Assembly: GCA_902522115.1 (NCBI GenBank)
Contig: CABYUV010000005.1
Coordinates: 1 to 64,000, forward strand
Direction: 5' to 3'
Source of the DNA: an uncultured Pelagibacteraceae bacterium
GTDB lineage: Bacteria > Pseudomonadota > Alphaproteobacteria > Pelagibacterales > Pelagibacteraceae
Length of the DNA: 64,000 bases
A model generated the notes under the pieces. The model was given only the letters and a program-made list of their open reading frames with translations. It did no database searches and had not been told where the DNA came from. Below are positions 54,593-64,000 of the stretch, piece by piece. How positions within the stretch are numbered: position 1 is the first letter of the stretch; each line of letters begins with the position of its first letter. Position numbers and translations under genes: made by a program.

Positions 54593-55054
54593 TTATTTCT
54601 TTAATTTAGAAGAAAATAGAAGAGCTTCGTTTGAAAATTTTGACTTATTTTCTTCAATAAAATCTTTCATTAATTTTACTTTTTCTTCTTCAAATTCAGT
54701 GACTTTCCTTTTGCTTAAATCTATATATAGCGATATCCACTCCATAGATGCTGAAAGTTTGTTAGTTTTTTGAGAAATCATTTCCATTTTTAAATGTAAT
54801 CTTTTTTTATCATGATCAAAATAAGTTAGATTAACATCAACCATTTCTCCCTCTTTTACCTCATTTAAATATTTAGTATTAGTTTCAACAACCATTGTGC
54901 TTCTATGTAAATCTTTTGCTGCTGTTCCGCCCATTTTAAATTTTTCAAGAGCAACCTCCCATGCTTGATCAAAAACAAGAACATAATAAGCCATGTTCAT
55001 ATGATTGTTGTAATCAACCCATTCTTTTTTTACTTCGAAAGTTTTTAATAACAC
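54593..55054 (-). CDS. Hotdog-fold thioesterase family protein
   Basis: VKKEWVDYNNHMNMAYYVLVFDQA. Confidence 0.82.
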   Translation of the reverse strand: MLLKTFEVKKEWVDYNNHMNMAYYVLVFDQAWEVALEKFKMGGTAAKDLHRSTMVVETNTKYLNEVKEGEMVDVNLTYFDHDKKRLHLKMEMISQKTNKLSASMEWISLYIDLSKRKVTEFEEEKVKLMKDFIEENKSKFSNEALLFSSKLKK

Positions 55055-55055
55055 T

Positions 55056-56081
55056 TTACGATCTTGTTAATGAAGACTGTAATTCTTGATTTGAAATGTA
55101 TCCCTTTACATTTCCACTTTTATCAACCACCTCACAGTTTGAATCAGAACAGACAATTTTTGGTAAAAAATCTTCTATAAATTCATCTTCATTTACTTTT
55201 ATTAAGTTTGATTTATCTATGTCATTAGCTTGATCAGCAGTTTTCATAATAATCTTTGCTTTGATAACTTTTGCTCTGTTCACATCTTTTACAAAAGCTT
55301 TTACATAATCATCAGCAGGGTTCATAATAATTTCCTCTGGGGTTCCAACTTGAACTAATTTTCCAGAATTTAATATCCCGATGTGGTCTCCCAACCTTAA
55401 TGACTCATCCAAATCATGTGTAATAAATACAATAGTTTTTTTTAGTTCTGCTTGAAGATCAATCAATTGTTTTTGCATATCACTTCTAATCAGAGGATCT
55501 AGAGCGCTGAAAGCTTCATCCATTAACATTATGTCTGTATCTGTCGCTAATGCTCTTGCTAAACCAACACGTTGCTGCATTCCTCCTGATAACTGAGCAG
55601 GGTATTGATTTTCAAAACCAGTTAGACCAACTGCATCAATTTTTTCCATTGAGATTTTGTTTCTTTCATCCTCAGTTTTTCCTTGCATTTCTAGTCCGTA
55701 ACTAACATTTTGAATTACTGTTTTATGCGGGAATAAACCAAATCTTTGAAACACCATGCTCATTTTATGTCTTCTAAATTCAATAAGTTTATCTTTATCA
55801 AGTGACATTACATTCGTGCCCTCAACTAAAATTTCACCATCAGTTGGATCGATTAGTCTATTTAAATGTCTTATTAGTGTTGATTTTCCTGATCCTGATA
55901 AACCCATACAAACAAAGGTTTCTCCTTCTTCAATTTTAAGAGAAACATTATCTAATCCAACGGTATGACCAGTTTGCTCTAAAATTTCGTCTTTTGTTGC
56001 ACCATCTTTTACCATTGGCAGCACAGAAGAAGGGTTGTTTCCAAAAATTTTGTATACGTTGTTGATCTCAATTTTTGACAT
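55056..56081 (-). CDS. Glycine betaine/proline-type ABC ATPase (ProV-like)
   Basis: VCMGLSGSGKSTLIRHLNRLIDPTDGEI; LSGGMQQRVGLARALATDTDIMLMDEAFSALDPLIR. Confidence 0.9.
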   Translation of the reverse strand: MSKIEINNVYKIFGNNPSSVLPMVKDGATKDEILEQTGHTVGLDNVSLKIEEGETFVCMGLSGSGKSTLIRHLNRLIDPTDGEILVEGTNVMSLDKDKLIEFRRHKMSMVFQRFGLFPHKTVIQNVSYGLEMQGKTEDERNKISMEKIDAVGLTGFENQYPAQLSGGMQQRVGLARALATDTDIMLMDEAFSALDPLIRSDMQKQLIDLQAELKKTIVFITHDLDESLRLGDHIGILNSGKLVQVGTPEEIIMNPADDYVKAFVKDVNRAKVIKAKIIMKTADQANDIDKSNLIKVNEDEFIEDFLPKIVCSDSNCEVVDKSGNVKGYISNQELQSSLTRS

Positions 56082-56206
56082 GATGTAATGTTCTAACAGT
56101 TACAATCATCATATGTAAAACAAATATTATACAACTTATAATTGTTTTAAGAAATAACAGTTGTATTTATTTGCTTTTGCTTATTTTTTAAATAAGAATT
56201 TTATAT

Positions 56207-56938
56207 ATGGCGCAAACAGATAAAGATGTGCGACTAGAGTTGTCTGCTCTCTATAGAATTTTGCATATGTACGGCATGACAGACCTTGCTAATCAATGTG
56301 CCGGGGCAAGATCTGCTGAAGATAAGAATTGTTCTTTTGTTCATCCATATGGAATGTTTTATGAAGAAATTACTGCTTCATCTTTAGTTAAAATTGATCA
56401 AAACGGAAAAAAATTAGATTCAGACGGACCTTGGTTAAATGACGGATGTATTAATCTTGCTCAATGGATTTTTAATAAAAGAAATGATGTAAATTTTTAT
56501 GTTCACGGACATGCTAATGATGTGATGGCAGTTGGAGGTACCAAAGAAGGTTTGATGTATCTTTCACAAGCCGCAGTTTATTTAAATCATCTTGTTGGAT
56601 ATATTGATTATGAATTTGTTGAGGATAAAGAATTTGGAAGCAAGTTTGAAAACCTAATTAGCAAACACGACATTTTGATTACAAGAAATCATGGATATTA
56701 CACAGTAGGAAAAACTGCTGCAGAAGCATTTTTCAGAGCTTATTATCTAGAGCAAGCATGTTCAGTTCAGGTAAAAAACCTTGCAATGGGGTTAAACAAA
56801 CATGAAATAGATAAACAAAAAGCTGCATATTTTTGGGAAAACATGAGTGACACTGATGATTATAATTATGATGGAAAAACGGAGTGGGCTGCTTTATTAA
56901 GAAAACTAGAGAGAGAACATTCAAATTATAAAAATTAA
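56207..56938 (+). CDS. Class II aldolase/adducin family protein
   Basis: NFYVHGHANDVMAVGG; ITRNHGYYTVGKTAAEAFFRAYYLEQAC. Confidence 0.87.
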   Translation: MAQTDKDVRLELSALYRILHMYGMTDLANQCAGARSAEDKNCSFVHPYGMFYEEITASSLVKIDQNGKKLDSDGPWLNDGCINLAQWIFNKRNDVNFYVHGHANDVMAVGGTKEGLMYLSQAAVYLNHLVGYIDYEFVEDKEFGSKFENLISKHDILITRNHGYYTVGKTAAEAFFRAYYLEQACSVQVKNLAMGLNKHEIDKQKAAYFWENMSDTDDYNYDGKTEWAALLRKLEREHSNYKN

Positions 56939-58089
56939 TGGAACAAAATTTTACAATAAAAAATATAACTAAAAATTCTACAAATTTAGAAGTTGACTGG
57001 AACGATGGAAAAAAAAGTAAATTTAATTATTTATGGCTAAGAGACAATTGTCCAACTGCACATGATAAAGACTCACGTCATAGAATGTTTAATATTTTAA
57101 AAGTATCAAACAAAATTAATCCAAAAAAATTTGCAGTAAATAATGAAGGCAAGCTTGAAATTGAATGGAGTGAAGGTGACCACATAAGTTATTATGACCA
57201 AAATTGGTTAAGAGAAAACTGCTATACTATAAAAAATAATATAGAATATAAATCTCCATATCAACTTTGGGACAATTCTTTACAAAATGATCTGAAGTCA
57301 ATTGAGATTGAACATGATGAAATTATGAGTTCATACGAGGGACTTGTCAGATGGTTAGAGCTCTTACACCACACTGGAATTGCTATAGTAAAAAATGCTC
57401 CAACTGAAAATAATTCTGGCTTTAAAATTTTAAACAGAATTAGCCATACTAGAGAAACTTTTTTTAAAACACCTTTTGAAGTAATTAATATTCCTAAACC
57501 AAATAATTCTGCTTACACAGCACATGCCCTAAGAAATCATATGGATTTACCATGGTTTGAAACACCACCTGGTTATCAATTTCTTCATTGTTTAGTTAAT
57601 TCTGCAACAGGAGGAGACTCATCCGCTGTAGATGGCTTTGCAGTTGCAGATTATTTAAGAAAAAATGAGAAAGAAATATTTGATACGCTAGTAAACGTTC
57701 ATTTAAAATTTAGAGACATGGATTATACACAAGAGTCTGTTAGAAGTTATTACGCACCTGCGATATCTCTAACAAAAGATAATGATTACCATGATATTCG
57801 GTTTAGCGTAGCAACTATGGATGCTTTAGACTGTCATCCTGATTTGATGGATAAAGTTTATAAAGCTCATCACCGATTTGGAAATTTACTTCATGACGAT
57901 CAATTCCAGATTAAATTTAGATTAGGACCAGGTGATATTTTTTCTTTTAACAATAGACGACTATTACACGGTAGAACTGAATATGATCCAAACTCAGGAC
58001 ATAGACATTTACAAGGTTATTACATGGATCGAGATGAAATTATTGGGAGACTAAGATATTTAAAAAATTCTGTTAACTCCAACCAGTAA
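56938..58089 (+). CDS. Gamma-butyrobetaine/trimethyllysine dioxygenase-like (TauD superfamily)
   Basis: N-terminal DUF971-like region (YLWLRDNCPTAHD), then NHMDLPWFETPPGYQFLHCL and FNNRRLLHGRTEYDPNSGHRHLQGYYMDRDE. Confidence 0.87.
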   Translation: MEQNFTIKNITKNSTNLEVDWNDGKKSKFNYLWLRDNCPTAHDKDSRHRMFNILKVSNKINPKKFAVNNEGKLEIEWSEGDHISYYDQNWLRENCYTIKNNIEYKSPYQLWDNSLQNDLKSIEIEHDEIMSSYEGLVRWLELLHHTGIAIVKNAPTENNSGFKILNRISHTRETFFKTPFEVINIPKPNNSAYTAHALRNHMDLPWFETPPGYQFLHCLVNSATGGDSSAVDGFAVADYLRKNEKEIFDTLVNVHLKFRDMDYTQESVRSYYAPAISLTKDNDYHDIRFSVATMDALDCHPDLMDKVYKAHHRFGNLLHDDQFQIKFRLGPGDIFSFNNRRLLHGRTEYDPNSGHRHLQGYYMDRDEIIGRLRYLKNSVNSNQ

Positions 58090-59503
58090 CATTCTTTACT
58101 TCAAGATATTCTTCAAGGCCCCAAACACCTCCTTCTCTCCCATTACCTGATTGTCTGTAACCACCAAATGGAGTTCCGGCATCTGCTCCATTTCCATTTA
58201 TGTAAACACATCCGGATCTTAATTTTTTAGCAACTCTGTGTGCTTTTTCTCGGTCTTCAGTTTGCAAATAATTTCCAAGACCATAAGAAGTATCATTTAC
58301 AATATTGACTGCCTCATCTTCAGTCCCAAATGGAATTATAGATAATACAGGTCCAAAAATTTCTTCTTTAGCAATTCTCATTTCATTAGTTACATCTGTA
58401 AATATAGTTGGTTTGATGAAGTACCCTTTGTTCAAACCGTTTGGTAACTCAGGTCCACCTGCTGCAAGAGTTGCGCCTTCAGAAATTCCACTTTCAATAA
58501 GATTTATAATTTTATCATATTGAATTTTAGAAATTACTGGTCCTATATGATCTCCCTTTTTTGAAGCTTGATCTACTTTAATTTTGTTTGCTTCATCAAC
58601 AGCTTCTTTAACAGCTCTTTCGTAAATTGATTTTTCAACAAGCATCCTTGTTGGTGCATCACAAGATTGACCAGAATTGCTCATTACATTTCTAATACCA
58701 TCTCTTACGGCATCTTTATAACTATCAGCAAAAACAATATTTCCACCTTTTCCACCTAATTCAAGACAAACTCTTTTAATTGTTTCAGCAGCATTTTTTG
58801 AAATTAATCTTCCTGCTCTTGTTGAACCTGTGAAAGAAACCATATCAATATCAGGGTGGCTTGAAATGTGGGTTCCCACTCCTGCACCGTCTCCATTTAC
58901 CAAATTAAATACACCTTTTGGAAAACCTACTTCATCAATCATTTCTGCAAATAGCATTCCAGAAATAGGAGCAATTTCTGACGGTTTTAAAATCATTGTA
59001 CATCCAGTTGCGAATGCAGGAACGACTTTTAAAGCAATTTGATTAATTGGCCAATTCCACGGTGTGATTAATCCACAAACTCCAATTGGCTCATAATAGA
59101 TATGATTATTTGATTTATTATCAAAGTGTTCATCAAATTTAAAATTTTTTAATCTTAAAATAAAATCATCTAAATGATCTTTCCCTGAAGCTGTTTGAAC
59201 ATCTGTTGCCCAATCCATTGGCGCACCCATTTCAAGAGAAATAGCCTCAGCCATTTCATTAAATCTTTTTTTATAAACTGATGATAATTTTTCAAGTAAA
59301 CTGAGCCTTTCTTTCTTACTAGTTTCTTTCCAAGTATTAAAGGCATTTTTTGCTGATTTGACAGCTAAATCTGTATCCTCTTTTGAACCTAAAGAAATAA
59401 CAGCAAACGGATCTTCATTGCATGGATTAATTACGTCAAAATCATTTTTTTTAATTGGATTAACCCACTGACCATTTATGTAAAATTTTCTTTTATCTAA
59501 CAT
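58073..59503 (-). CDS. Aldehyde dehydrogenase (ALDH superfamily)
   Basis: VCLELGGKGGNIVFADS; NSGQSCDAPTRMLVEKS. Confidence 0.92.
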   Translation of the reverse strand: MLDKRKFYINGQWVNPIKKNDFDVINPCNEDPFAVISLGSKEDTDLAVKSAKNAFNTWKETSKKERLSLLEKLSSVYKKRFNEMAEAISLEMGAPMDWATDVQTASGKDHLDDFILRLKNFKFDEHFDNKSNNHIYYEPIGVCGLITPWNWPINQIALKVVPAFATGCTMILKPSEIAPISGMLFAEMIDEVGFPKGVFNLVNGDGAGVGTHISSHPDIDMVSFTGSTRAGRLISKNAAETIKRVCLELGGKGGNIVFADSYKDAVRDGIRNVMSNSGQSCDAPTRMLVEKSIYERAVKEAVDEANKIKVDQASKKGDHIGPVISKIQYDKIINLIESGISEGATLAAGGPELPNGLNKGYFIKPTIFTDVTNEMRIAKEEIFGPVLSIIPFGTEDEAVNIVNDTSYGLGNYLQTEDREKAHRVAKKLRSGCVYINGNGADAGTPFGGYRQSGNGREGGVWGLEEYLEVKNVTGWS

Positions 59504-59523
59504 TTTTTATCTTAACACATTAA

Positions 59524-60465
59524 TTAAATTTCATATCCTTTTTCCTCAGGTTCGCTATCAACCAACTCATCAGGAAAACCATTAGCTCTAAAATTAATAT
59601 TATTTAAATCTTCCATCCTTTTCACAATCATTGATGACCAAGCTCTAGAACCATATTTTTTTTGACCATCTTTGAAAATTTCAACTATTTGTGGAGAAAT
59701 TTCTAAAGGAGCATTTATTTTTTTTGCAAGATTATCAAATAGACTTGTGTCTTTTAAAACCAAATCCATTGTAAAGTTTATATTATAAGATCCATTTAAT
59801 ATAACCTGACTTTCAGTTTCATGCACAAATGAATTACCAGAGGAAATAGCAATCCCTTTATAAGTTTTTGCTAAATCTAAATTAGATTTTTTTGCTACAG
59901 TCCAAGCCTCACCTAATGCAACTAAATGCGCAGATGCTAGATAATTTGTAATTACTTTTAATACACTTGCTGTACCAAGCTCACCAGTGTGCAATATTTT
60001 TCTCCCCATAACAGTTAATACATGCAAAATTTTTTCAAATGCTTTTCTTTCTCCACCCACGAATATAGAAATATTACCTGTTGCTGCTCTATGACATCCT
60101 CCACTAACAGGTCCATCCATAGGTATAGCTTTTTTTTCTATTACTTTTTTTCCAATTCTTTTTACCTCATTTTCGTCTGTGGTACTCATTTCTAACCAAA
60201 TTTTATTCTTTGACAGTCCATTTATAATTCCGTCATCAGCCTCCATCACTTCAGCGGATACTTCAGGAGAAGGAAGAGATGTAATTATTAAATCAGTTTT
60301 TTCTGCTAATTCTTTTGGTGATTTTGCTACCTTAGCACCTAAGTCTTTTAGAGGATTTGTTAAATTTTTATCTATATCTCTTACTGTAAGATCAAAGTTA
60401 TTTCTTAATAAACTTCCAGCAAGTTTTCCTCCAACATTACCTAAACCAATAAATCCAATTTTCAT
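59524..60465 (-). CDS. 3-hydroxyisobutyrate dehydrogenase-family NAD(P) oxidoreductase
   Basis: IGFIGLGNVGGKLAGSLLRN; MDGPVSGGCHRAATGNISIFVGG. Confidence 0.88.
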   Translation of the reverse strand: MKIGFIGLGNVGGKLAGSLLRNNFDLTVRDIDKNLTNPLKDLGAKVAKSPKELAEKTDLIITSLPSPEVSAEVMEADDGIINGLSKNKIWLEMSTTDENEVKRIGKKVIEKKAIPMDGPVSGGCHRAATGNISIFVGGERKAFEKILHVLTVMGRKILHTGELGTASVLKVITNYLASAHLVALGEAWTVAKKSNLDLAKTYKGIAISSGNSFVHETESQVILNGSYNINFTMDLVLKDTSLFDNLAKKINAPLEISPQIVEIFKDGQKKYGSRAWSSMIVKRMEDLNNINFRANGFPDELVDSEPEEKGYEI

Positions 60466-61334
60466 TTTATTTCCTCTTCCTTTTTGTTTTTTGTAAATAC
60501 AATTAAAATCACACCAACTATGATTATTGTACCACCTATAAATAATTCTGAAGTTGGGTTTTCACCTAAAAGAAATATTGCTGCCAATAAACCGGTTGGT
60601 GGTATACCCATAGTTACAATAGGTAGAACTTTATAAAGTGGGTTATTTTTTAAAACATAATAGAAACAACCGTATGTAATTGGTTGCATGATGAAACCAA
60701 TATAAATAGCAATAATCCAATGATCAAATTTTGCATTTGTTAGATAATTAATTGTATTTCCATCAATTATCGCAGATGACATTACTAATATTGGTCCAGA
60801 GAATAATGCTAACCAAGCAACTAACGCTAAAGGATTTATTTCTTTACTTAAAGGTTTAACCATAACTTGTCCAAGAGCCCATACAGCAGATCCTAAAATC
60901 GTAAGTCCAATTCCAATAAATTTTCCATCCAAGTTAGGAGATCCAGTTAAAATATAAACACCAACAAATGCGATAGCTATACCAATCAAAGCTCTGATCG
61001 TTGGTTTTTCTTTAAGCAAGAAGTAAGCAAAAATGACTCCAAACGGAACTTCCATCTGAACCAAAAGAACTGCTGAAGATGCATCAATTAAATCTAAACC
61101 AGTATATGTAATGCTATATTGCAATGTATTAGCGACTAATGATGCAGCAAAAATTCTTTTTAAATATCCTCTTGGAATTGGAAACCACCAAATTAATAAT
61201 GATGCAGCAAATGTAAATCTGATACCCATTAAAAGAATAGGAGGAAAAGATTCAAATGCTGGTTTAGCTATTACAAAACCAAAGCCTAAAAAAATAGGTA
61301 CCAAGGATGCTACGAAAGTATCTTTTATATTCAT
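60462..61334 (-). CDS. EamA/DMT-family transporter
   Basis: About 10 TM; two EamA repeats. Confidence 0.86.
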   Translation of the reverse strand: MNIKDTFVASLVPIFLGFGFVIAKPAFESFPPILLMGIRFTFAASLLIWWFPIPRGYLKRIFAASLVANTLQYSITYTGLDLIDASSAVLLVQMEVPFGVIFAYFLLKEKPTIRALIGIAIAFVGVYILTGSPNLDGKFIGIGLTILGSAVWALGQVMVKPLSKEINPLALVAWLALFSGPILVMSSAIIDGNTINYLTNAKFDHWIIAIYIGFIMQPITYGCFYYVLKNNPLYKVLPIVTMGIPPTGLLAAIFLLGENPTSELFIGGTIIIVGVILIVFTKNKKEEEIK

Positions 61335-61393
61335 ACCTATTTTTTTATATTAATGATTATTAAAGAACTTCTGATATATTCACCTTTTAAAAT

Positions 61394-62140
61394 ATGAATT
61401 CAACAAAAATAGATCCTAAATACATCACCAAATCAAATCCAAGAATTGGACTTATTGCGCTTGCAAGCGATTTTATGATTGAAAGAGATTTTATAAACGT
61501 AATTAAAGACAGAGAAGTTGATTTTTTTGTAAATCGTATTGAATGCTACAACCCGCTAACAAAAGAAAATTTGATCAAAATGTCAGACAAAGTAACTAAG
61601 GTAACAAAAGATATATTACCTGATCAGGATATCGATTGTGTTGTTTATGGCTGTACCTCTGGAACAATAGCTGCAGGTTATGAATCTATTGAAAAAAAAG
61701 TAAAAGCTGCAAAACCTATGGCAGAGGTGACAACTCCAAGTACCGCTGCAATTAAAGCTTTAAAGAAGTTAAACATAAGTAAGATAAGTCTATTTACACC
61801 TTATAGCAAAAAACTTAACGATGAAGTTTTGGAATATTTTAAAAACGAAGGGTTTGAAGTTACTTCAAATTCTTACTTTGATATAGAAGCCGATTACGAT
61901 ATCGGAAAAGTTGATCAGAATTATTTATTTAATGTTCTATCCGAAATAGATTTAAATGGGGCAGAGGCTCTCTTTGTTTCTTGTACTGCTTTACCAGTAT
62001 TGCCAATTATTGATAAATTAGAGAAAAAATTAAATACTACAGTTTTATCTAGCAATCAGGCTTTAATTTGGGATACGCTTGTTAAAATAAACAAAAATAA
62101 TTCTGTCGAAGGATTTGGTAAATTATTTAAAGAAAATTAA
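61394..62140 (+). CDS. Asp/Glu racemase / arylmalonate decarboxylase-like (EutA-like)
   Basis: IDCVVYGCTSGTIAAGYESI; EALFVSCTALPVLPIIDKLEKKLNTTVLSSNQALIWDTL. Confidence 0.82.
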   Translation: MNSTKIDPKYITKSNPRIGLIALASDFMIERDFINVIKDREVDFFVNRIECYNPLTKENLIKMSDKVTKVTKDILPDQDIDCVVYGCTSGTIAAGYESIEKKVKAAKPMAEVTTPSTAAIKALKKLNISKISLFTPYSKKLNDEVLEYFKNEGFEVTSNSYFDIEADYDIGKVDQNYLFNVLSEIDLNGAEALFVSCTALPVLPIIDKLEKKLNTTVLSSNQALIWDTLVKINKNNSVEGFGKLFKEN

Positions 62141-63309
62141 TGTTATTCACAAAAGAAGAATATAAGAAAAGATTAAGTAAAGTTAAAAAAATGATGCAAG
62201 AAAAAGGCATCGAGCTTTTAATCTCACATGACACTAATAATATGAATTACCTAACAGGTTATGATGCATGGTCTTTTTATTATGCGCAATGTGCAATTGT
62301 TCATATAGATGAAGATGAACCCTTATGTTTTGTTAGAGCTCAAGATGCAGGTGGTGCATATATTAAAACTTATTTAAAGGATGAGAATATTTTAGTTTAT
62401 GACGAAAATTATATTCATACATGGCCCAAACATCCTTATGACAACTTAGTAGAAATTATAAAAGAAAGAAAATGGGGCAACTTATGCATTGGATTAGAAA
62501 TGGATGCGCATTACTTCACTGCATTTTGTTATGAAAAAATAAAGCAGGGATTACCTAATGCAAAAATTAAAGATAGCGATCGTTTAGTTAATTGGGCAAG
62601 GTTAGTAAAATCAGATGCCGAAATAGGTTTCATGAAATCTGCTGCAAAAATTTCTGAAAAAGGAATGAAAACTGCAATGGAGGTTATTAAACCAGGAGTA
62701 AGGCAGTGCGATGCAGTAGGTGAAATTCAAAAAACTTTATTTTATGGAACAGAAGAATTTGGAGGAGAATATTCTAGTATTGCAACTTTACTTCCAACAG
62801 GAAAAGGTACTTCAGCATCGCATTTAACGGCAACACAAGATAAATTTGTAGAAGGTGAGGCTACAATTATTGAATTATCTGGGGTTTATAAGAGATATCA
62901 TGCTCCGATGGCGAGAACAGTTTTGTTAGGAAAGCCTAATCAATTAAAGATTGATACAATGAATAAAACAATCGAGGCTTTAAATGCAGGCATAAGTCAA
63001 ATTAAACCTGGGAATACAGCAGATGATGTTGCTCAAGCTTTTTGGAAAATATTAGATAAATACGGAATAGAAAAAAAATCTAGAACAGGCTATTCGATAG
63101 GAATTGGTTATCCTCCTGATTGGGGTGAACATACGCTTAATATTTATAAGGGAGATATGACAATACTTGAGCCTAATGTTTGTTTTCATATGATAGCAGT
63201 GATGCAGTTTGGTGATTGGGGTGTTGAAGCATCTGAGGCCATAAGAGTTACAGAGAATGGATCAGAATTGTTCTGTAATTTTCCAAAAGAGCTTCATATT
63301 AAGAGTTAA
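62140..63309 (+). CDS. doeA: M24-family peptidase-like, probable ectoine hydrolase (DoeA/EutD-like)
   Basis: NNMNYLTGYDAWSFYYAQC; GYSIGIGYPPDWGEHTLNIYKGDMTILEPNVCFHM. Confidence 0.7.
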   Translation: MLFTKEEYKKRLSKVKKMMQEKGIELLISHDTNNMNYLTGYDAWSFYYAQCAIVHIDEDEPLCFVRAQDAGGAYIKTYLKDENILVYDENYIHTWPKHPYDNLVEIIKERKWGNLCIGLEMDAHYFTAFCYEKIKQGLPNAKIKDSDRLVNWARLVKSDAEIGFMKSAAKISEKGMKTAMEVIKPGVRQCDAVGEIQKTLFYGTEEFGGEYSSIATLLPTGKGTSASHLTATQDKFVEGEATIIELSGVYKRYHAPMARTVLLGKPNQLKIDTMNKTIEALNAGISQIKPGNTADDVAQAFWKILDKYGIEKKSRTGYSIGIGYPPDWGEHTLNIYKGDMTILEPNVCFHMIAVMQFGDWGVEASEAIRVTENGSELFCNFPKELHIKS

Positions 63310-63354
63310 TTAGCTATTGAAATCTATTTACACAAATGTTTTATATTCACCTTT

Positions 63355-64000
63355 ATGTCTAAAAATCCAGAGTTTGTTAAATTCGATAAAGTAGATAAAA
63401 GTTATGACGGTAAGGTTCTTGTCGTTAAAGATCTTCAATTAGATATTGCAGAAGGTGAGTTCATAACAATGCTTGGTCCATCTGGTTCAGGTAAAACTAC
63501 ATGTCTGATGATGTTGGCTGGCTTTGAAACACCAACTCACGGTGAAATACTATTAGATGGAAATATAATTTCGAATATTCCTCCACATAAAAGAGGTATT
63601 GGTATGGTTTTCCAAAACTATGCATTGTTTCCACACATGACTGTATATGAAAATTTAGCGTTCCCATTAAGAGTAAGAAAAGTTGAAAAAGATGAAATAG
63701 ATAAAAAAGTAGATAAAGCATTATCGATGGTTTCATTAAATGGTTTTGAAACTAGAATGCCTGCTCAACTTTCTGGTGGTCAGCAACAAAGGGTAGCAGT
63801 TGCAAGAGCTTTAGTATTTGATCCAGCTGTTGTCTTAATGGACGAGCCTTTAGGTGCATTAGATAAAAATTTAAGAGAAAGTATGCAATATGAAATTAAA
63901 CATATTCATGAAAGTATTGGTGTAACAGTTGTATATGTAACTCATGATCAAAGTGAGGCATTAACCATGTCAAACCGAATAGCTGTATTCAATGATGGAA
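63355..64000 (+). CDS. Spermidine/putrescine-type ABC ATPase (PotA-like), partial at right edge
   Basis: ATG 63355: MSKNPEFVKFDKVDKSYDGKVLVVKDLQLDIAEGEFITMLGPSGSGKTT...; LSGGQQQRVAVARALVFDPAVVLMDEPLGALDKNLRE. Confidence 0.87.
   Translation, partial: MSKNPEFVKFDKVDKSYDGKVLVVKDLQLDIAEGEFITMLGPSGSGKTTCLMMLAGFETPTHGEILLDGNIISNIPPHKRGIGMVFQNYALFPHMTVYENLAFPLRVRKVEKDEIDKKVDKALSMVSLNGFETRMPAQLSGGQQQRVAVARALVFDPAVVLMDEPLGALDKNLRESMQYEIKHIHESIGVTVVYVTHDQSEALTMSNRIAVFNDG

Noticed and set aside
56100-56206. ACAACT...AGTTGT inverted repeat between ProV-like and aldolase genes
   Set aside because: Only 6 bp arms with a long AT-rich spacer; easily expected by chance.

Overview
This 64 kb window is AT-rich, gene-dense and reads like a streamlined marine alphaproteobacterium of the SAR11/Pelagibacter type. 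That placement is inferred from base composition, gene content and short intergenic gaps; no search was run. Most of it is ordinary core and transport metabolism: thyX, mrp, hflKC, a DegP-like protease, miaA, ilvBHC, an oligopeptide ABC transporter, leuA, mreBCD-mrdA-rodA, two Liv-type ABC systems, and several dehydrogenase/dioxygenase clusters. The least ordinary parts are: (1) three tandem type IV pilin genes, two with matching leaderless-type promoters, lying between a permuted two-piece tmRNA gene on the minus strand (tag ANESYALAA) and a short tmRNA-like hairpin fragment; (2) a gene that looks like an inverse-autotransporter (intimin/invasin) beta-barrel with no passenger, coupled to a separate secreted protein; (3) an overlapping five-gene minus-strand catabolic operon of unknown substrate; (4) a stand-alone CsiD/GlaH-like glutarate hydroxylase between two Liv transporters; (5) hairpins between ABC binding-protein and permease genes, and a strong hairpin directly upstream of a LysE gene; (6) very small ORFs coupled to transporter genes. 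No CRISPR, rRNA, convincing tRNA, transposase or integrase was seen.
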